Assembly (NCBI GenBank): GCA_025766275.1
Contig: JAFKAC010000001.1
Span: forward strand, 2,294,001-2,358,000
Source: Lactarius indigo
Taxonomy: Eukaryota; Basidiomycota; Agaricomycetes; Russulales; Russulaceae
DNA length: 64,000 bases
Direction of reading: 5' to 3'
The notes under the pieces are model-generated. The model worked only from the letters and a program-made list of their open reading frames with translations. It was not told the DNA's origin and ran no database searches. Below are positions 35,736-46,316 of the stretch, piece after piece. Both the position numbers and the translations under genes were made by a program. How positions within the stretch are numbered: the stretch's first letter is position 1; the number at the start of each line of letters is the position of its first letter.

Positions 35736-37954
35736 CTACTCAACCCGCCTCGTCACTCGTTCGGCGTTACGCAAGATGCTCCGAGGTCCACGCTTGGTCA
35801 CGGCCCAAAGGAAGACTAGAATGATGATGATAAACTGCACCCACAGCCAGAGTTCTAGCACCATCTTTGTCACCCGACTTCGCTTCGGCTCGACCTCAAC
35901 TCCGTACGCGCTCTGTAGCTCACCCGCAGCGTCAACTCTGACCAACGTAAGGTTCCTTTCTTCTTCGTCGGTCATCGTTTGAACTGCGGCCTGCGCGACT
36001 GCGGGCTTCAAAACGGTTATTTGGCCCGAGGCCGAGCTGTTCCCAGTCTCGGGTTGGTGCCGAGTAGCATGTCGCCTCACTGGCGTGGTATAGTGAAAAC
36101 GTTTGTCCACCCAATAGTGCGTCCGCGCTCGTATGGTGTCCGAAAGGCGGTGCGGACGATCCGTTTTGCGTGCCATCCTCTGAGGTGTTTTCTCTAGGTC
36201 CTGACACGGCTTGAGTGACTGCAGTTCATCTGGCAACGGGTCGGAAGACAATTGGCCGTTATGGAGGGGGGTGGGGGTAGTGGGGCGTGAGGGTGCTGAC
36301 GGTCCAGAGAGGAACACGTCATAGAGACTACTTGAACGCAGGTGGTGGTTTTCCGCATAGTCGCTGCCGTAATCGCTTCCTAATTCACTCCCAAGTGTAT
36401 GGGCGTGAGAGGCTTGCTGAGAGGAGAGGGGGCTGCACGTAGACAATTCTAGTAAGGAGAGTGCTGGAGAGGAGGAAGGATCGTTGACTGGCACTGAAGG
36501 TTCTGCGCCATCTACAGTCTGTTGAGTTGGGGTATCGAACAGCCCGACGACTGTTTTTCGGGCTTTCAGCGGAAGACTCTTCATAGGGCCGCTAATGTCC
36601 CCTATATCGACTCCTGGGCCCTTCCCAAAGCTGGACATGGGGAACTGTCTGAGGCCGCCGTTGATGGAGCGACGCAAACTTTGAAAGCGCATTGTTACAT
36701 TAGAGTCTGGCACAGGCTGACCGTCGCTCTTGCCGTCTTCAACGACTTCGAGTTCAACGTCTGCCTGTTCGTCGAGGAAGGCGTACAAGCGCCGAATCCC
36801 TTCAGCTTCGATCTGCGCTTCGTGGAGTTTCGTCGCCGTGTCCCGTTGACTCTCCAAGATCTGCTCGTTCGTAAGTTCAAGTTCACGAACTTTGGATACG
36901 AGCTGGGCGAAAAGAGCAGACTCCCCAACGTGGGGGACGGGTGAAGTGGAGCGGGAAGGTCGAGGGGGGAAAGTAAAAGCTTCTAGTCTCGGGACGTCCG
37001 CGTAGGTGTCTGAACCGTCCTGAGAAGGCGTAAGGGAGGCCGTGTCTGGTGCGGTCGGTAAAGCGAGTTTCGCGACGGCCGGTAGCGGCACCGGTCGCCC
37101 GCCGACACTACTGCCAGGCGCAAAATCGCGCACGTCGCTTCCGGTTCCGCTGAACGCCCAGGAGCTTCCGCTATTGGCGCTACGATGAGCCTTCACTCTC
37201 TCGTTCCACTCCTGCTTCCGCCGCTTGGCTTCCTCTTCCGAGCGCTCCGCTTGCAGCTGCAGGGCGTCGCTGCGTGTCCTGTATTGGTCAAGTTCCTCGC
37301 GCAACACGTCGATCTCCTTCTCGAGTTTCCCGAGCCGTCGGCGACCCGCAAGGTTCGCCTGTGCAGACTCTGCCTCGAGGTCCTCGAGCTTCTGTAGGAG
37401 CTCCGTATTCTGGTCGGCAAGGAGTGCGAGATCAGACGGCGAGACAGAGATGCGGCGCGTGTGATAGGCTTTGTGGTACGGCAGGGGGGTCGGCTGGTGT
37501 TCGGGTGTAGGAGCGGGCGAGGAGGATGGGGTGGTATGAGGGGTCATAGATGAGGCAGTAGGTAAACGAGCGAGGAGTGCCTTGTGCTTTTTCTCAAGGG
37601 TTATATTACTGTGATATAGGTTTTTCGACAACTCAGAGGTCATGGACAGCTCTGCAGCGAAGTGAACCGTCAGTTCATATGGGGAAAAACGGATGCCTTA
37701 CCCCTCTCACGATCGCGTATGATATCATTTGCACGGACGAGGAGAGATGACAGCTCCTCCCTTGACCTTTCGTTGATCCATTCCTCGATGGCAGACGGGA
37801 CAGCACCGGAAAAGACGTCGTTTGCCAACGCGTGAATACGACGGGCGGTGACGGAGCCCGACAAGCTATTCGGTTCTGGAGATATCAAAGTTTGGCCATA
37901 TGGAGGAGGCGGGGATGGCTTCTTGTAAGAGGGCATGCTCGTGCTCATGGTCAA
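35736..37954 (-). CDS. Coiled-coil protein with C-terminal tail anchor, unknown function
   Basis: No named family was recognised. There are two exons: 37954 to about 37700 (proline-rich start, then ARRIHALANDVFSGAVPSAI) and a long exon to 35736. Heptad-like helices lie at ELSKNLYHSNITLEKKHKAL (near 37620) and between 37420 and 37190 (LEKEIDVLREELDQYRTR), with another at 36880-36770. The middle is Ser/Pro-rich and disordered. The last 45 residues carry one hydrophobic helix (WLWVQFIIIILVFLWAV) followed by a basic tail, the pattern of a tail-anchored ER or nuclear-envelope protein. A second in-frame Met six bases downstream could be the real start. The overall plan resembles fungal membrane-tethered cytoskeletal adaptors, but that is only inference. 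Confidence 0.65.
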
Positions 37955-38117
37955 AGCGATAAGATTGGTCGTTACAATTCGTCAAAAGGAGTGTATCTTA
38001 GGTATCCAAGGTGGCTAACACCGGTCTGGCTTTTGAACCGGACTGTTCCTGGGCTGGGCAGCTCGGGTACTACTGTATGATCGAAACCTACATCATACAA
38101 ATGATTGCGAGATTACA

Positions 38118-41100
38118 CTATGACTTCTGTGACTGTGATCCGAATGATCCAAACAAAAATGGTGTCGTCGTCGAGTTCTGTGCGAATGTAAATCCCCCTC
38201 CTGTTGCACCGTTCTTTGGGGCCCCAAACAAAGGCTGCGTAATAGGTGCAGAACTCTGTGGATTCTTCGCAGTGGAATCGCTGAACACGCTTCCTGGAGT
38301 AGGAGGAGCCGCCGCAGGAGTGGAGCCCGACGTTCCAAAGGTGAACGGTGCCTTCCCGGTTTCGGATTTCGGATTTCCTGTTCCTGGCACCGCGCCGAAA
38401 GAGAAAAGGGGCTTTGTAGCTGCTGGTGGTCCATATGAAATTGACTTCGCGTTCCCAGTATCCGGAGCCTTCGTCCCTCCGTTGGGAACCCCAAACAATG
38501 TTGCGGAACTGACTGATTCCTTTGAACCAGACTGCCCCCGACTCTCCATACCGGCGCTCTCGCTAGGTTTGATGTCGGATGCTGCAGGCGCCGCACTGCT
38601 TATGGAAAAGCCATTGGATTTTCCATCACCCCCAAACGTTAAAGAGGACGAGATCGATGGGGCTATTGTTGTGCTTGAAGCAGTTGCATTCGAGGAACTT
38701 GTGATGGTTTGCACAGACGGTAAAGACGAGTTAGCTGACGTGCCAAAATTGAAGACAGACTTCGGTGGATTAGACGGAACAGGGGCTGCAGGGGGGTTAG
38801 ACGGAGAGGTGCTAGGCGGTTTGTTTGAAATCCCAAAATTGAACTTCGGTTTCTGTGAATCACTAACACCTCCTATTGGGGGAGCAGCAGGGTTGGAGCC
38901 ATTAATAGTCGTAGTGGGGTTGGAGGGCTGCGGGAATGAAAAGGCACTGCGAGGTTGAGCGCTTGGACCATCACCTCGAGAAGTGAGTGAGCTGTTCGCG
39001 TTCGGAGCGTTCGCCGGCGCCTTCGTTTGTCCGAATGTGAACGACGACGGAGGAGCTACGGAGCCATTTGTGTTCAAAGGTGGCGGCGCCGTCGGAGGTG
39101 GTACACTTTGTGCAAAGAAGTTGGAGACGGCCGGGTTAGATGGCGGGGGGGCACTCCCAGAGGGCGCAGGAGCCGCATTATGGGCTGCCGAGATAGGCGC
39201 GGCAGAGAAAGAGAACGAGGGAGCAGGGACCGCAAGTGTTGGCTTATTTTCGGGTTTGCCTTTAGTCTCACTTGGGTGAGTGTCCGAAGACAGTGTGGGT
39301 ATCTTGAAGAGTGAGGGGGTATTAGTAGAACTAGTAACCTGAGTATCGGCTTTCGGAGGCTGAGGCACAGAGAACGCAGGCACAGGTGTCTGGGTAACCG
39401 GAGGCCTTTCATCGGACTTGGCAAGTGTCGGAGGGGCGGGCAATGACAACGCAAGTGCGGCCTTTGTTTCTTCGGCAGCCTTTGCTTCAGCGTCTGCTTT
39501 TGCCTTTTCTTTTTCTTCCGCTTTCCGACGTAAACGCGATATCGCCTCTGCTTCGATTTCCTGCTTCTCCCATTTCGAATAGGACCTGGATGGGCGCAAC
39601 TTTGGGCTCATTTCCAGAGGTTTCACCACTGAACTACTGTAGAGCGACGAGACACGGCGAGTATACTGGGGTGGCGGAGGAATAGAAAACAATGTTATAC
39701 GAGGACTGACGATTGCAGAAGAGTGGCCGGAAATACGAATTTTGCGAACGGGGCTGCCAGTGTTAGATGTAGAAGCCCAGAGAAGTTGCTTGCCAACATT
39801 CGACGAAGCTCCCTGCTCACGGTTAGGATATAATGATCATAGCAATTGTTGATACGCACTACTCGATCATTTGGCATCTCGGGTTCGGCAGAAGACTTAT
39901 CCGAATCTTGCCATGCTAATTCATGTGCTTCTTTTGCAGCCGTGTATTGTTCCTCTGTATACCATCGCTCGACAATCGCTGTCACGGATGCAGACCGATC
40001 CGGATGTTCAGAATCAACAGGCTGACAACGGATGAGACACATTCGACCAGATACAGATAAGGCTCACCATGTTAAATTTCAGGCGGTCCACTTTGATAAG
40101 CACCTTCCGTAGTCTCTGTCCATCAAGCCCGACCCTAAACTGAACACCGTGAGCTTCCCATTCCTCCCCAATGCGGCGACCTTTGCACAACGGGTCCTTC
40201 GATGTCTGTACATCTTCCGCCGATAAATCGGTATCCGACGTGGCCGACCTGCGACGGAATGCTCTTCCCTTTCCCCTTGGATTGCCGTAATCGGTATCCA
40301 CACCTGGAGAATCAAGATCCCGACCGCGTTTTTGACCACGGAATATGTTCGTCGATTTCCGTTGTCTCCGCTTACGGTGGCGATACAGCGCAGAATCAAC
40401 ATCTTCATTATGAGTTATGTCGTCGTCGCCACCAAAAGTCGATTCCGCCTCCGTGCGGTCACGTTTCTTGGCCCCACGAGAGGCCTTGATGTCCGATCCG
40501 TAGACCTCCATTTCAACGTCATCATCCCTCCGCACGTACTTCTTGAGGCGACGACTTGATGCCTTTCGACGCCTTTTGTCGTGGCGATTCTCTTGTGATG
40601 ACCGCAAATCGCCATCGTCGCTCGAGTCTGCCACCCGCTTTGGCTTTCTTGTTACAGGCGCTGAGTCTATTTCTGTACTCGAGTCGTGACCAACGTGATC
40701 ACTACAAGGATTTCAATCATAAACCATCACAGACGAGCTCGAATCATACCTCTCTAGTTTGGCTTCATGTTGAAGCCTTTGCTTCTCGTCGTGTGGAGAA
40801 TTATATGCGTCCCCCCGAGATGGAAGTCGAAGACGGGAGTTTGACACGTCTGAATATGCCGAGGGGAAGGGGACGCGTGAAGGCTGATTAAGTGTACTGC
40901 TGGGAAATGGTGACCGTTTTGTGCTGGAAAAAAGAATCAGAATCAGAACGGAACTCGTCGTGAAAATACACACATCGATTTGTCACTTTCATCATATGCG
41001 GAGACACGAAGGGTAACAGGCTGAACGGTTTGTTGAAAGGGCAGGTCAAAATTTTCCCCTATTACATCTATTACGGTGGCAGGGCACACTGAAAATGGAA

Positions 41101-41535
41101 TAACGCACCTGTTCTTGTTGACCCCTGGCTAGGAGGATTTGACTGGTCGAGGGTTGACACAATTCGCACTCTATCCTGCACTTTCCTTTTATCCTCTTGA
41201 GCAAGTCTGGCTGCAGCATAAGCCACGTTGAAAGGTCGCTGATCATGGTCCGGAATTCCGTATCGTCGACGCATAGATCTAATTGTCACCAATTTGAGCA
41301 AGATTCAAGACGGAGTAGACCCGAAATACGCATACAGTTTGTAGTGCCTCTCTTTCCATCGTAAGAAGAAAGTCCGACCGTGACGGAAGGCGAGTAGGAA
41401 GAAAAGAGTGCACACTCCAAATGTGCAAATCTTGAAGAGGGCCGAGAAACCAGAATGACGGGCAACTCTTCCACGACCAACAGGAAGAGCGCCGCCTAGT
41501 ATATCGGAAGATTCAAACTCGAAATCGGGAGCCAT
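38118..41535 (-). CDS. FG-repeat nucleoporin with N-terminal transmembrane segment
   Basis: Probable nuclear-pore FG protein. The C-terminal 500 residues (39600-38118) are Ser/Thr/Pro/Asn-rich with FxFG and FG repeats (FTFGQTK, FNFG twice, LTFGGDG, LFGVPNG, FSFGAVPG, FTFGTSG, LFGAPK, FLFGSFG). Five upstream exons join in phase. The ATG at 41535 starts MAPDFEFESSDILGGALP. A hydrophobic helix (FSALFKICTFGVCTLFFLLA) and a basic stretch follow. Splicing at about 41320-41281 gives KLSMRRRYGIPDHDQRPFNV, and later exons carry a Ser/basic nuclear-type region (DKRRRKASSRRLKKYVRR near 40570). A folded segment near 40150-39890 contains EEWEAHGVQFRVGLDGQRLR. The single-pass anchor plus basic region plus FG tail recalls vertebrate POM121, while most fungal FG nucleoporins are soluble. 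The exon joins are inferred. If the first exon belongs elsewhere, the remainder is still a Nup1/Nup60-like FG protein. Confidence 0.72.
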
Positions 41536-42121
41536 GTCGGGTAGGGGGTTCGTCAGGCGGGGACGGGCGGGCAGCCAGGCCGAGGAGTTGGAGAGAGGTG
41601 ACGCGGACCGTGATGAGAAAAACGCGTGGTGGCTGCTGCTTGCAAAGACGCGCGTCTCATTTAGAACGGAGTGTGAATTTTCGGTCTTCCTTTCTTGTCG
41701 TTGTCTCGCCACATCTTGTCTCTTGTCATCGGTCATTTCGCATTACAAGCGATTTGCATGATCCGACTTAGATCATTTGTCTTGTTCGATTCCGTTCCCA
41801 CTCGCTTTTGCCTAGGGACATGGCAAACAATGCTTTCGTCTCCTCTACTGGTGAAGTGGAAAAACAACTTACTAGCGCTTGGTCCACGCTTGAATGTCCT
41901 AGTTGATACGTGGTCATTTGAGTACTAAACCAGGATCGCACAAGACTATACGAGTAAATAAATTTACGTTTTAACCATTTGTTGAGGATGAAGAAATTAT
42001 CGTTCTCAACGGAGTGTTTGAGCCTGTGGGAACCAAATTCGCAAATACCCGAACCATTATTAAACCCCCGAAGGGACTCAGCGTCCTCTCAAGTTGCTTG
42101 CACCTCTCCCTCCCAATTACC
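41536..42121. other. Divergent promoter region, nucleoporin and cytochrome b5
   Basis: A 586-bp gap between head-to-head genes. Open frames here continue the nucleoporin frame upstream of its chosen Met (to 41736) and are probably 5' UTR. No defined element was recognised. Confidence 0.4.
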
Positions 42122-42773
42122 ATGTCTACCAAGGTTATCACCCTCAACGATTTACGTCAACATACGACCAAGGAGAGCATATGGGTCCTTCTCAGCGGAA
42201 AGGGTCTGTTTCACTGTTACCTTCCTCTGCCGCTCAGTGCGTTGACTATCTTGCAGTGTATGACGTGACCAAGTTCATAGATGAGGTTTATCGTCACTTA
42301 TCCATCCAGTGCGACAATGAGACTCACACAACTTGTAGCATCCTGGGGGAGATGAAGTTATTCTTTCTGAGGCTGGTTAGTGGTGTTTTCCCATTGAGGC
42401 TGCAGTCACTCACTCTATACTAAAGGCAAGGACGCCACTGAGGCGTTTGAGGATGTTGGTCACTCTGATGAGGCACGCGCACTCTTACCGGGGTTGTTAG
42501 TCGGAGAGTTCGAGAAGGGTCCTAATGTAAATCTCATCCTTTTTCCTGACATTCTTCTTCCACTCATGGTCTACGTACTCAAGGAGGTCAAGGCAAAAGT
42601 ATACCAGTCCACCGCTGCTGCCGCAGCCATGGAGAATGCTGTTGAGCAGACGTCCAAGTTCGTTTTCAACAACCTTCCCTTTCGTGGCCCACTAACTCAT
42701 TACGTTCAGCGCCTTCTATGTCGTACCTCTGGCCGCTCTCGTTGCTTACTTTGCGTGGAGATTCTACTCTTGA
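42122..42773 (+). CDS. Cytochrome b5 (ER tail-anchored)
   Basis: Electron donor to ER desaturases, sterol enzymes and P450s. Exons joined by short canonical introns give [19 protein letters not shown] (ATG at 42122), [20 protein letters not shown] with the first axial heme His in HPGG (near 42285 and 42341), and [20 protein letters not shown] with the second heme His in GHS (near 42460). A linker is followed by the tail-anchor exon [17 protein letters not shown], ending at 42771-42773. Introns are near 42209-42258, 42285-42340, 42377-42424, 42529-42585 and 42662-42709. Length is about 135 residues, as usual. Both heme ligands are present. Confidence 0.93.
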
Positions 42774-43085
42774 AGATAAAAATATGGTTTCACCTACTGT
42801 TTGCTACGCTTTCATACCGCTTTCTAGCTGTACTTTGTTCCGACTTGCTAGTTCCGGGGCTGGTATGGCTGGTATATCCAACTTACCATTTAATGTAATT
42901 CGATGCTTTCAAATTCTCGTCGTGCCCTTCAGTGCCACGTTGACCAATGACCAGCCTCTGATTAATAGGTATGGTTTCCCAAATGAGCCAAAGGCGCGGA
43001 TGGAACACGTGTTACATAGTTAAACCTTGATCTGCATGATGGAAAAAAAACGATGCAGGGCCTAGAACGAGACAGGTGCGACCAA

Positions 43086-44704
43086 CTAAACAAGACCCCA
43101 TACTCCAGCGCGTTTCACACCCTCTACCAGTGCATCTACGTTACCCAACATCGACCCTAGAAACTCTTTCTTCTGCTCCGTCGTCTTAACGGTATCTTGA
43201 CTATTACCTAGTTTGGTAGTGGCAATATTTTGCTCGCCTCCGACTGCGGTCCCGTCGCTTCCGTGTTCGTGAAACGATGCTGAGTTCATTTTATCACTGC
43301 TGTCAGGAACAGCTCTAAAATTCTTAAATGGCGAATTTGGTATGCTCAAGGGACGGAGAGGGTCCACTGAGAGTCGAGACACGTGAGACTTTTTTGGTGT
43401 CGCCGGTACGAAGTCCACTTCTCTCTGAAGCATAAGAAGTGAGCGTGGTCTTGTATATGAGTGTGTTGACGATAGCTTCGTTGGGGAGGGTGGTGTCTTT
43501 GAAGTCGTTGACGAGGACGACAAGGATGTCGCGGATGACGAAGATGATGAAGTCGACCGCGAGGAATCACTCGAAGTGAACGAGTCCTCTGAACCAGACG
43601 ACGCATTTCGACCGCTCTGTGTGAAGTACGGGAACTTGATTGGGGTGTCGATGAACGGCGAAGGTGACAAGGGCGTGGCTAGCAGGTGACTCGTTTCAAT
43701 GGCCATCCCCGAAAGGTCTGAGCGAGGAGAGGTTTCGTCCATCAGGTAGAAGTACAGAAATTCCAGACACTTCATCCTTCGTAACGGGTTAGAGAACGAA
43801 GATAGACTAGATCGAAAGAATTCACCTGACATCTCGGGGCGTGTGCGCCCGCTTCAACAACTTCACAATGGTTTGGACACCGCTACAGTCTTCGAACACT
43901 CGCAGTGAAGGGGAAGAGTCCTACCAGAATGCAGAGTAGTGTATCTAACACCGCATTGGGTAAGGCAGACGGAAGTGTTATTTGTTTGTTGTGTGGGTGT
44001 TCCTCGCCGGATGCAGCAGACTGCTTCGGATTGTGCGATGGTGATGCCAAATGACGCGAGATCACAAGAAGATCTAGCAGTACCTGCGTGTTGGGATGAG
44101 CACCAGGAATGTACGCGACAGGACACATATCCTACGTCAAAGGGATACCTTCGACCGAGAAAGACCTTGGTCGAATGGTGTGTGAGGGCAACGCCCTGAA
44201 TAATGGACAGTGCTTGTGTAAGTTGTGACGTCAATGTAGAAGCCTCTGCCTGGCGTTGACCTGGCGGTATGTCGTAAGTGTATATTCTAGGGCGGTCCAC
44301 GCTAACAGCGTACCGTCGGAGAGTCCGCGCTGTAAAAGTGCATCAAGACGAAGGCTTGCCCCTGAAATCCATGGAATGGTACGTGAGGCAACTAGATGGT
44401 GTGAGCTGGATGATATAATGATGGTGCAAGCAGTGGCTCACCGTTGCACTCAAAGGTATTCTGGAGCGACAAAAATTCCCGTAGTGTCGCAGAGCCTTCA
44501 GGGGCCGCAAATGCTCGAGTAGTCAGACGCTCCAAGGTTTCGAGTGCTCGCGACCGTGTCGACGTGGATGAACGCGCTGATACCAGCTACAACAAGGTTA
44601 ACACTCAATCGGGAGCTCTGACGATGGAATGCGCGATTTCTCACCGCGTCCAACGAGTCTTGAAGAGTTTCATGTACACTGGCACTAGTGGGAGTGTCGT
44701 TCAT
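43086..44704 (-). CDS. SIN-pathway Cdc14 (S. pombe Cdc14 type, Sid1 partner)
   Basis: Regulatory partner of the Sid1 kinase in the septation initiation network. It is not the Cdc14 phosphatase. The start at 44704 reads MNDTPTSASVHETLQDSLDA. Following exons give RALETLERLTTRAFAAPEG (near 44560), IPWISGASLRLDALLQRGLS (near 44370), QLTQALSIIQGVALTHHSTK (near 44225), LLDLLVISRHLASPS (near 44080), NAVLDTLLCILV (near 43955), CSGVQTIVKLLKRAHTPRDV (near 43880), and MKCLEFLYFYLMDE (near 43770). A Ser-rich tail ends at 43086. After CILV the frame must move by one base (extra C on the plus strand at 43921) to read the conserved DSSPSLRVFEDCSG. No intron that I tried restores it. The family assignment is strong. 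Confidence 0.82.
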
Positions 44705-44940
44705 GACTGGTATAGTAAAAGAGGTGACCGTCCAGTGTCAAGTGCAACTTGTTAATGAATGAACCTCATCACGTGTCCGTGTAGGCGAAGCCCGAGAGTC
44801 AGGCTCACTGGTCCGAGGACCCTTGGCGATTGGACACTAGATAGTGCCAGCAGCCTGTGTTGAGCCAGTGGTCTCAGCTTTTTTTCCAGCGATGGCACCT
44901 GTAAAGACGGTATGCTAGCGTCGATTCGTCCTGAAGGCGC
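44705..44940. promoter_or_regulatory. Divergent promoter, SIN Cdc14 and FAH hydrolase
   Basis: A 236-bp gap between outward-facing start codons. No specific motif was recognised. Confidence 0.4.
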
Positions 44941-46199
44941 ATGGTGCTGATTCAATGGCGTTTCCAGCAATGGACGCGTCTCATACGCTTCATTGCTGCG
45001 GAGACCTCCAAGATCCACATTGGTCAACCAATAGACCCTCAGCTCGATGGTGGGCCCACCCCAGTCTTTCGAACCAATACTCAAAACTCACGATGCACCC
45101 TCCAGTTGGTCTAGCTGTCGCGAACAACAAACTGTGTTTTAGCCCATGAGATTCTGGGGACTCCTTTTGACACTGCTGCGCAGCTCACAAAGAATATACT
45201 TAGCGTAAAGACACTGCTCTCGCCATTGTCCAGGGAGCAGATCGGGCTTGCGCGCTGTCTTGGGCTAAATTACGCCGACCATGCTGTCCGTAATGTGTTT
45301 GACGCACCCATGTCTCAGCATTGGCATTGAAGCCGTCATTTAGGCTGAGGCTAACATGAAGAAACCGAAGTGAGCTCATTCTCGCTACGCTTCGGTCGAA
45401 CAGATTAATTTTACCCCGGTCTCTCAGCGCGCCAATCCTTTTCTATAAGCCCCCGACGGCTAGTCACAGGGCCAAATGCCCCCATAACCATCCCAAGGGC
45501 TGCTCAGCCCGTCTCGAAGCACATTCCTGATTATGAGGTGGAACTAACTGTTGTCATTGGAAAGGCAGCAAAAGATGTGTCAGAGAAGGAGGCCCTTGAC
45601 TATGTATTAGGTTATACTGCGGGCAACGACGTGCGTGACGAAAGAATGGAATGGCTGGAATTTCGCGTTTCTGACAAATAATTATAGGTCTCGTTCCGCT
45701 TTCATCAGATGAATGTTTCTCAGTGGGATTTTTCAAAGGGCTTTGGTAAGCCAACCCTCTCGCCATTCTCTCTGATGACGCTTAGATCTATTCATTGGTC
45801 AGACAACACCGCGCCAATTGGGCCATGTCTTGTCGCCGCTTCTGCAATTCCCGACCCTCAAACCCTATCGTTGAAGACGGTTGTCAATGGGCAGGTCCTT
45901 CAGAATGGAACAACTGCGTATGTTAATGTCATGTCGCTTGACTGCATGTTTCCCACGTGAATTGCAGCGACCAAATCTTCAACGTTCGGCAAACCATAGC
46001 TTTCCTCTCTCAGGGAACAACCCTTCAGCCTGGCTCAATCATCCTAACAGGAACGCCGAAAGGAGTCGGCTTCGTCAGGAAACCACCATTGTACCTGAAG
46101 AACGGGGACATCGTTCAAGTTTGGATTGGTGGCGGGATCGGGACACTGATTAATCCAGTGGTGGAGGAGAGTCAACCTTCGATATCGGCCAAATTGTAA
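44941..46199 (+). CDS. Fumarylacetoacetate-hydrolase family protein (FAHD2-like), frame-disrupted
   Basis: Metal-dependent hydrolase/decarboxylase of the FAH superfamily, acting on oxo-acid products of ring or amino-acid breakdown. The ATG at 44941 leads into WTRLIRFIAAETSKIHIGQP. Later exons give EILGTPFDTAAQLTKNILSV (near 45150), LARCLGLNYADHA (near 45250), PDYEVELTVVIGKAAKD (near 45528, with the Asp/Glu metal ligands), and LGYTAGND spliced to VSFRFHQ. The end includes AFLSQGTTLQPGSIILTGTP (near 46000) and stops at 46197-46199. Two single extra bases interrupt conserved text: A at 45141 before AHEILGTP and A at 45462 before VTGPNAPITIP. The first could be avoided by extending an intron to 45142, at the cost of about 14 conserved residues. 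The second has no splice solution. It could be a pseudogene, a sequence error or recoding. Confidence 0.78.
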
Positions 46200-46316
46200 A
46201 GGGACATGAGCTGATACTGGCGAATAACCCATGGATGATACACTCCGTCACTGCGTACTAGATGCTGCGATGTGTTCGAAAATAGTGGCCAGAAACTAAG
46301 ATCGTCAATTGTAAGG

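Noticed and set aside
38011..38958. Long plus-strand open frame of 315 codons
   Set aside because: It is the antisense shadow of the FG-repeat nucleoporin; low-complexity Ser/Pro/Gly codons leave the opposite strand open.
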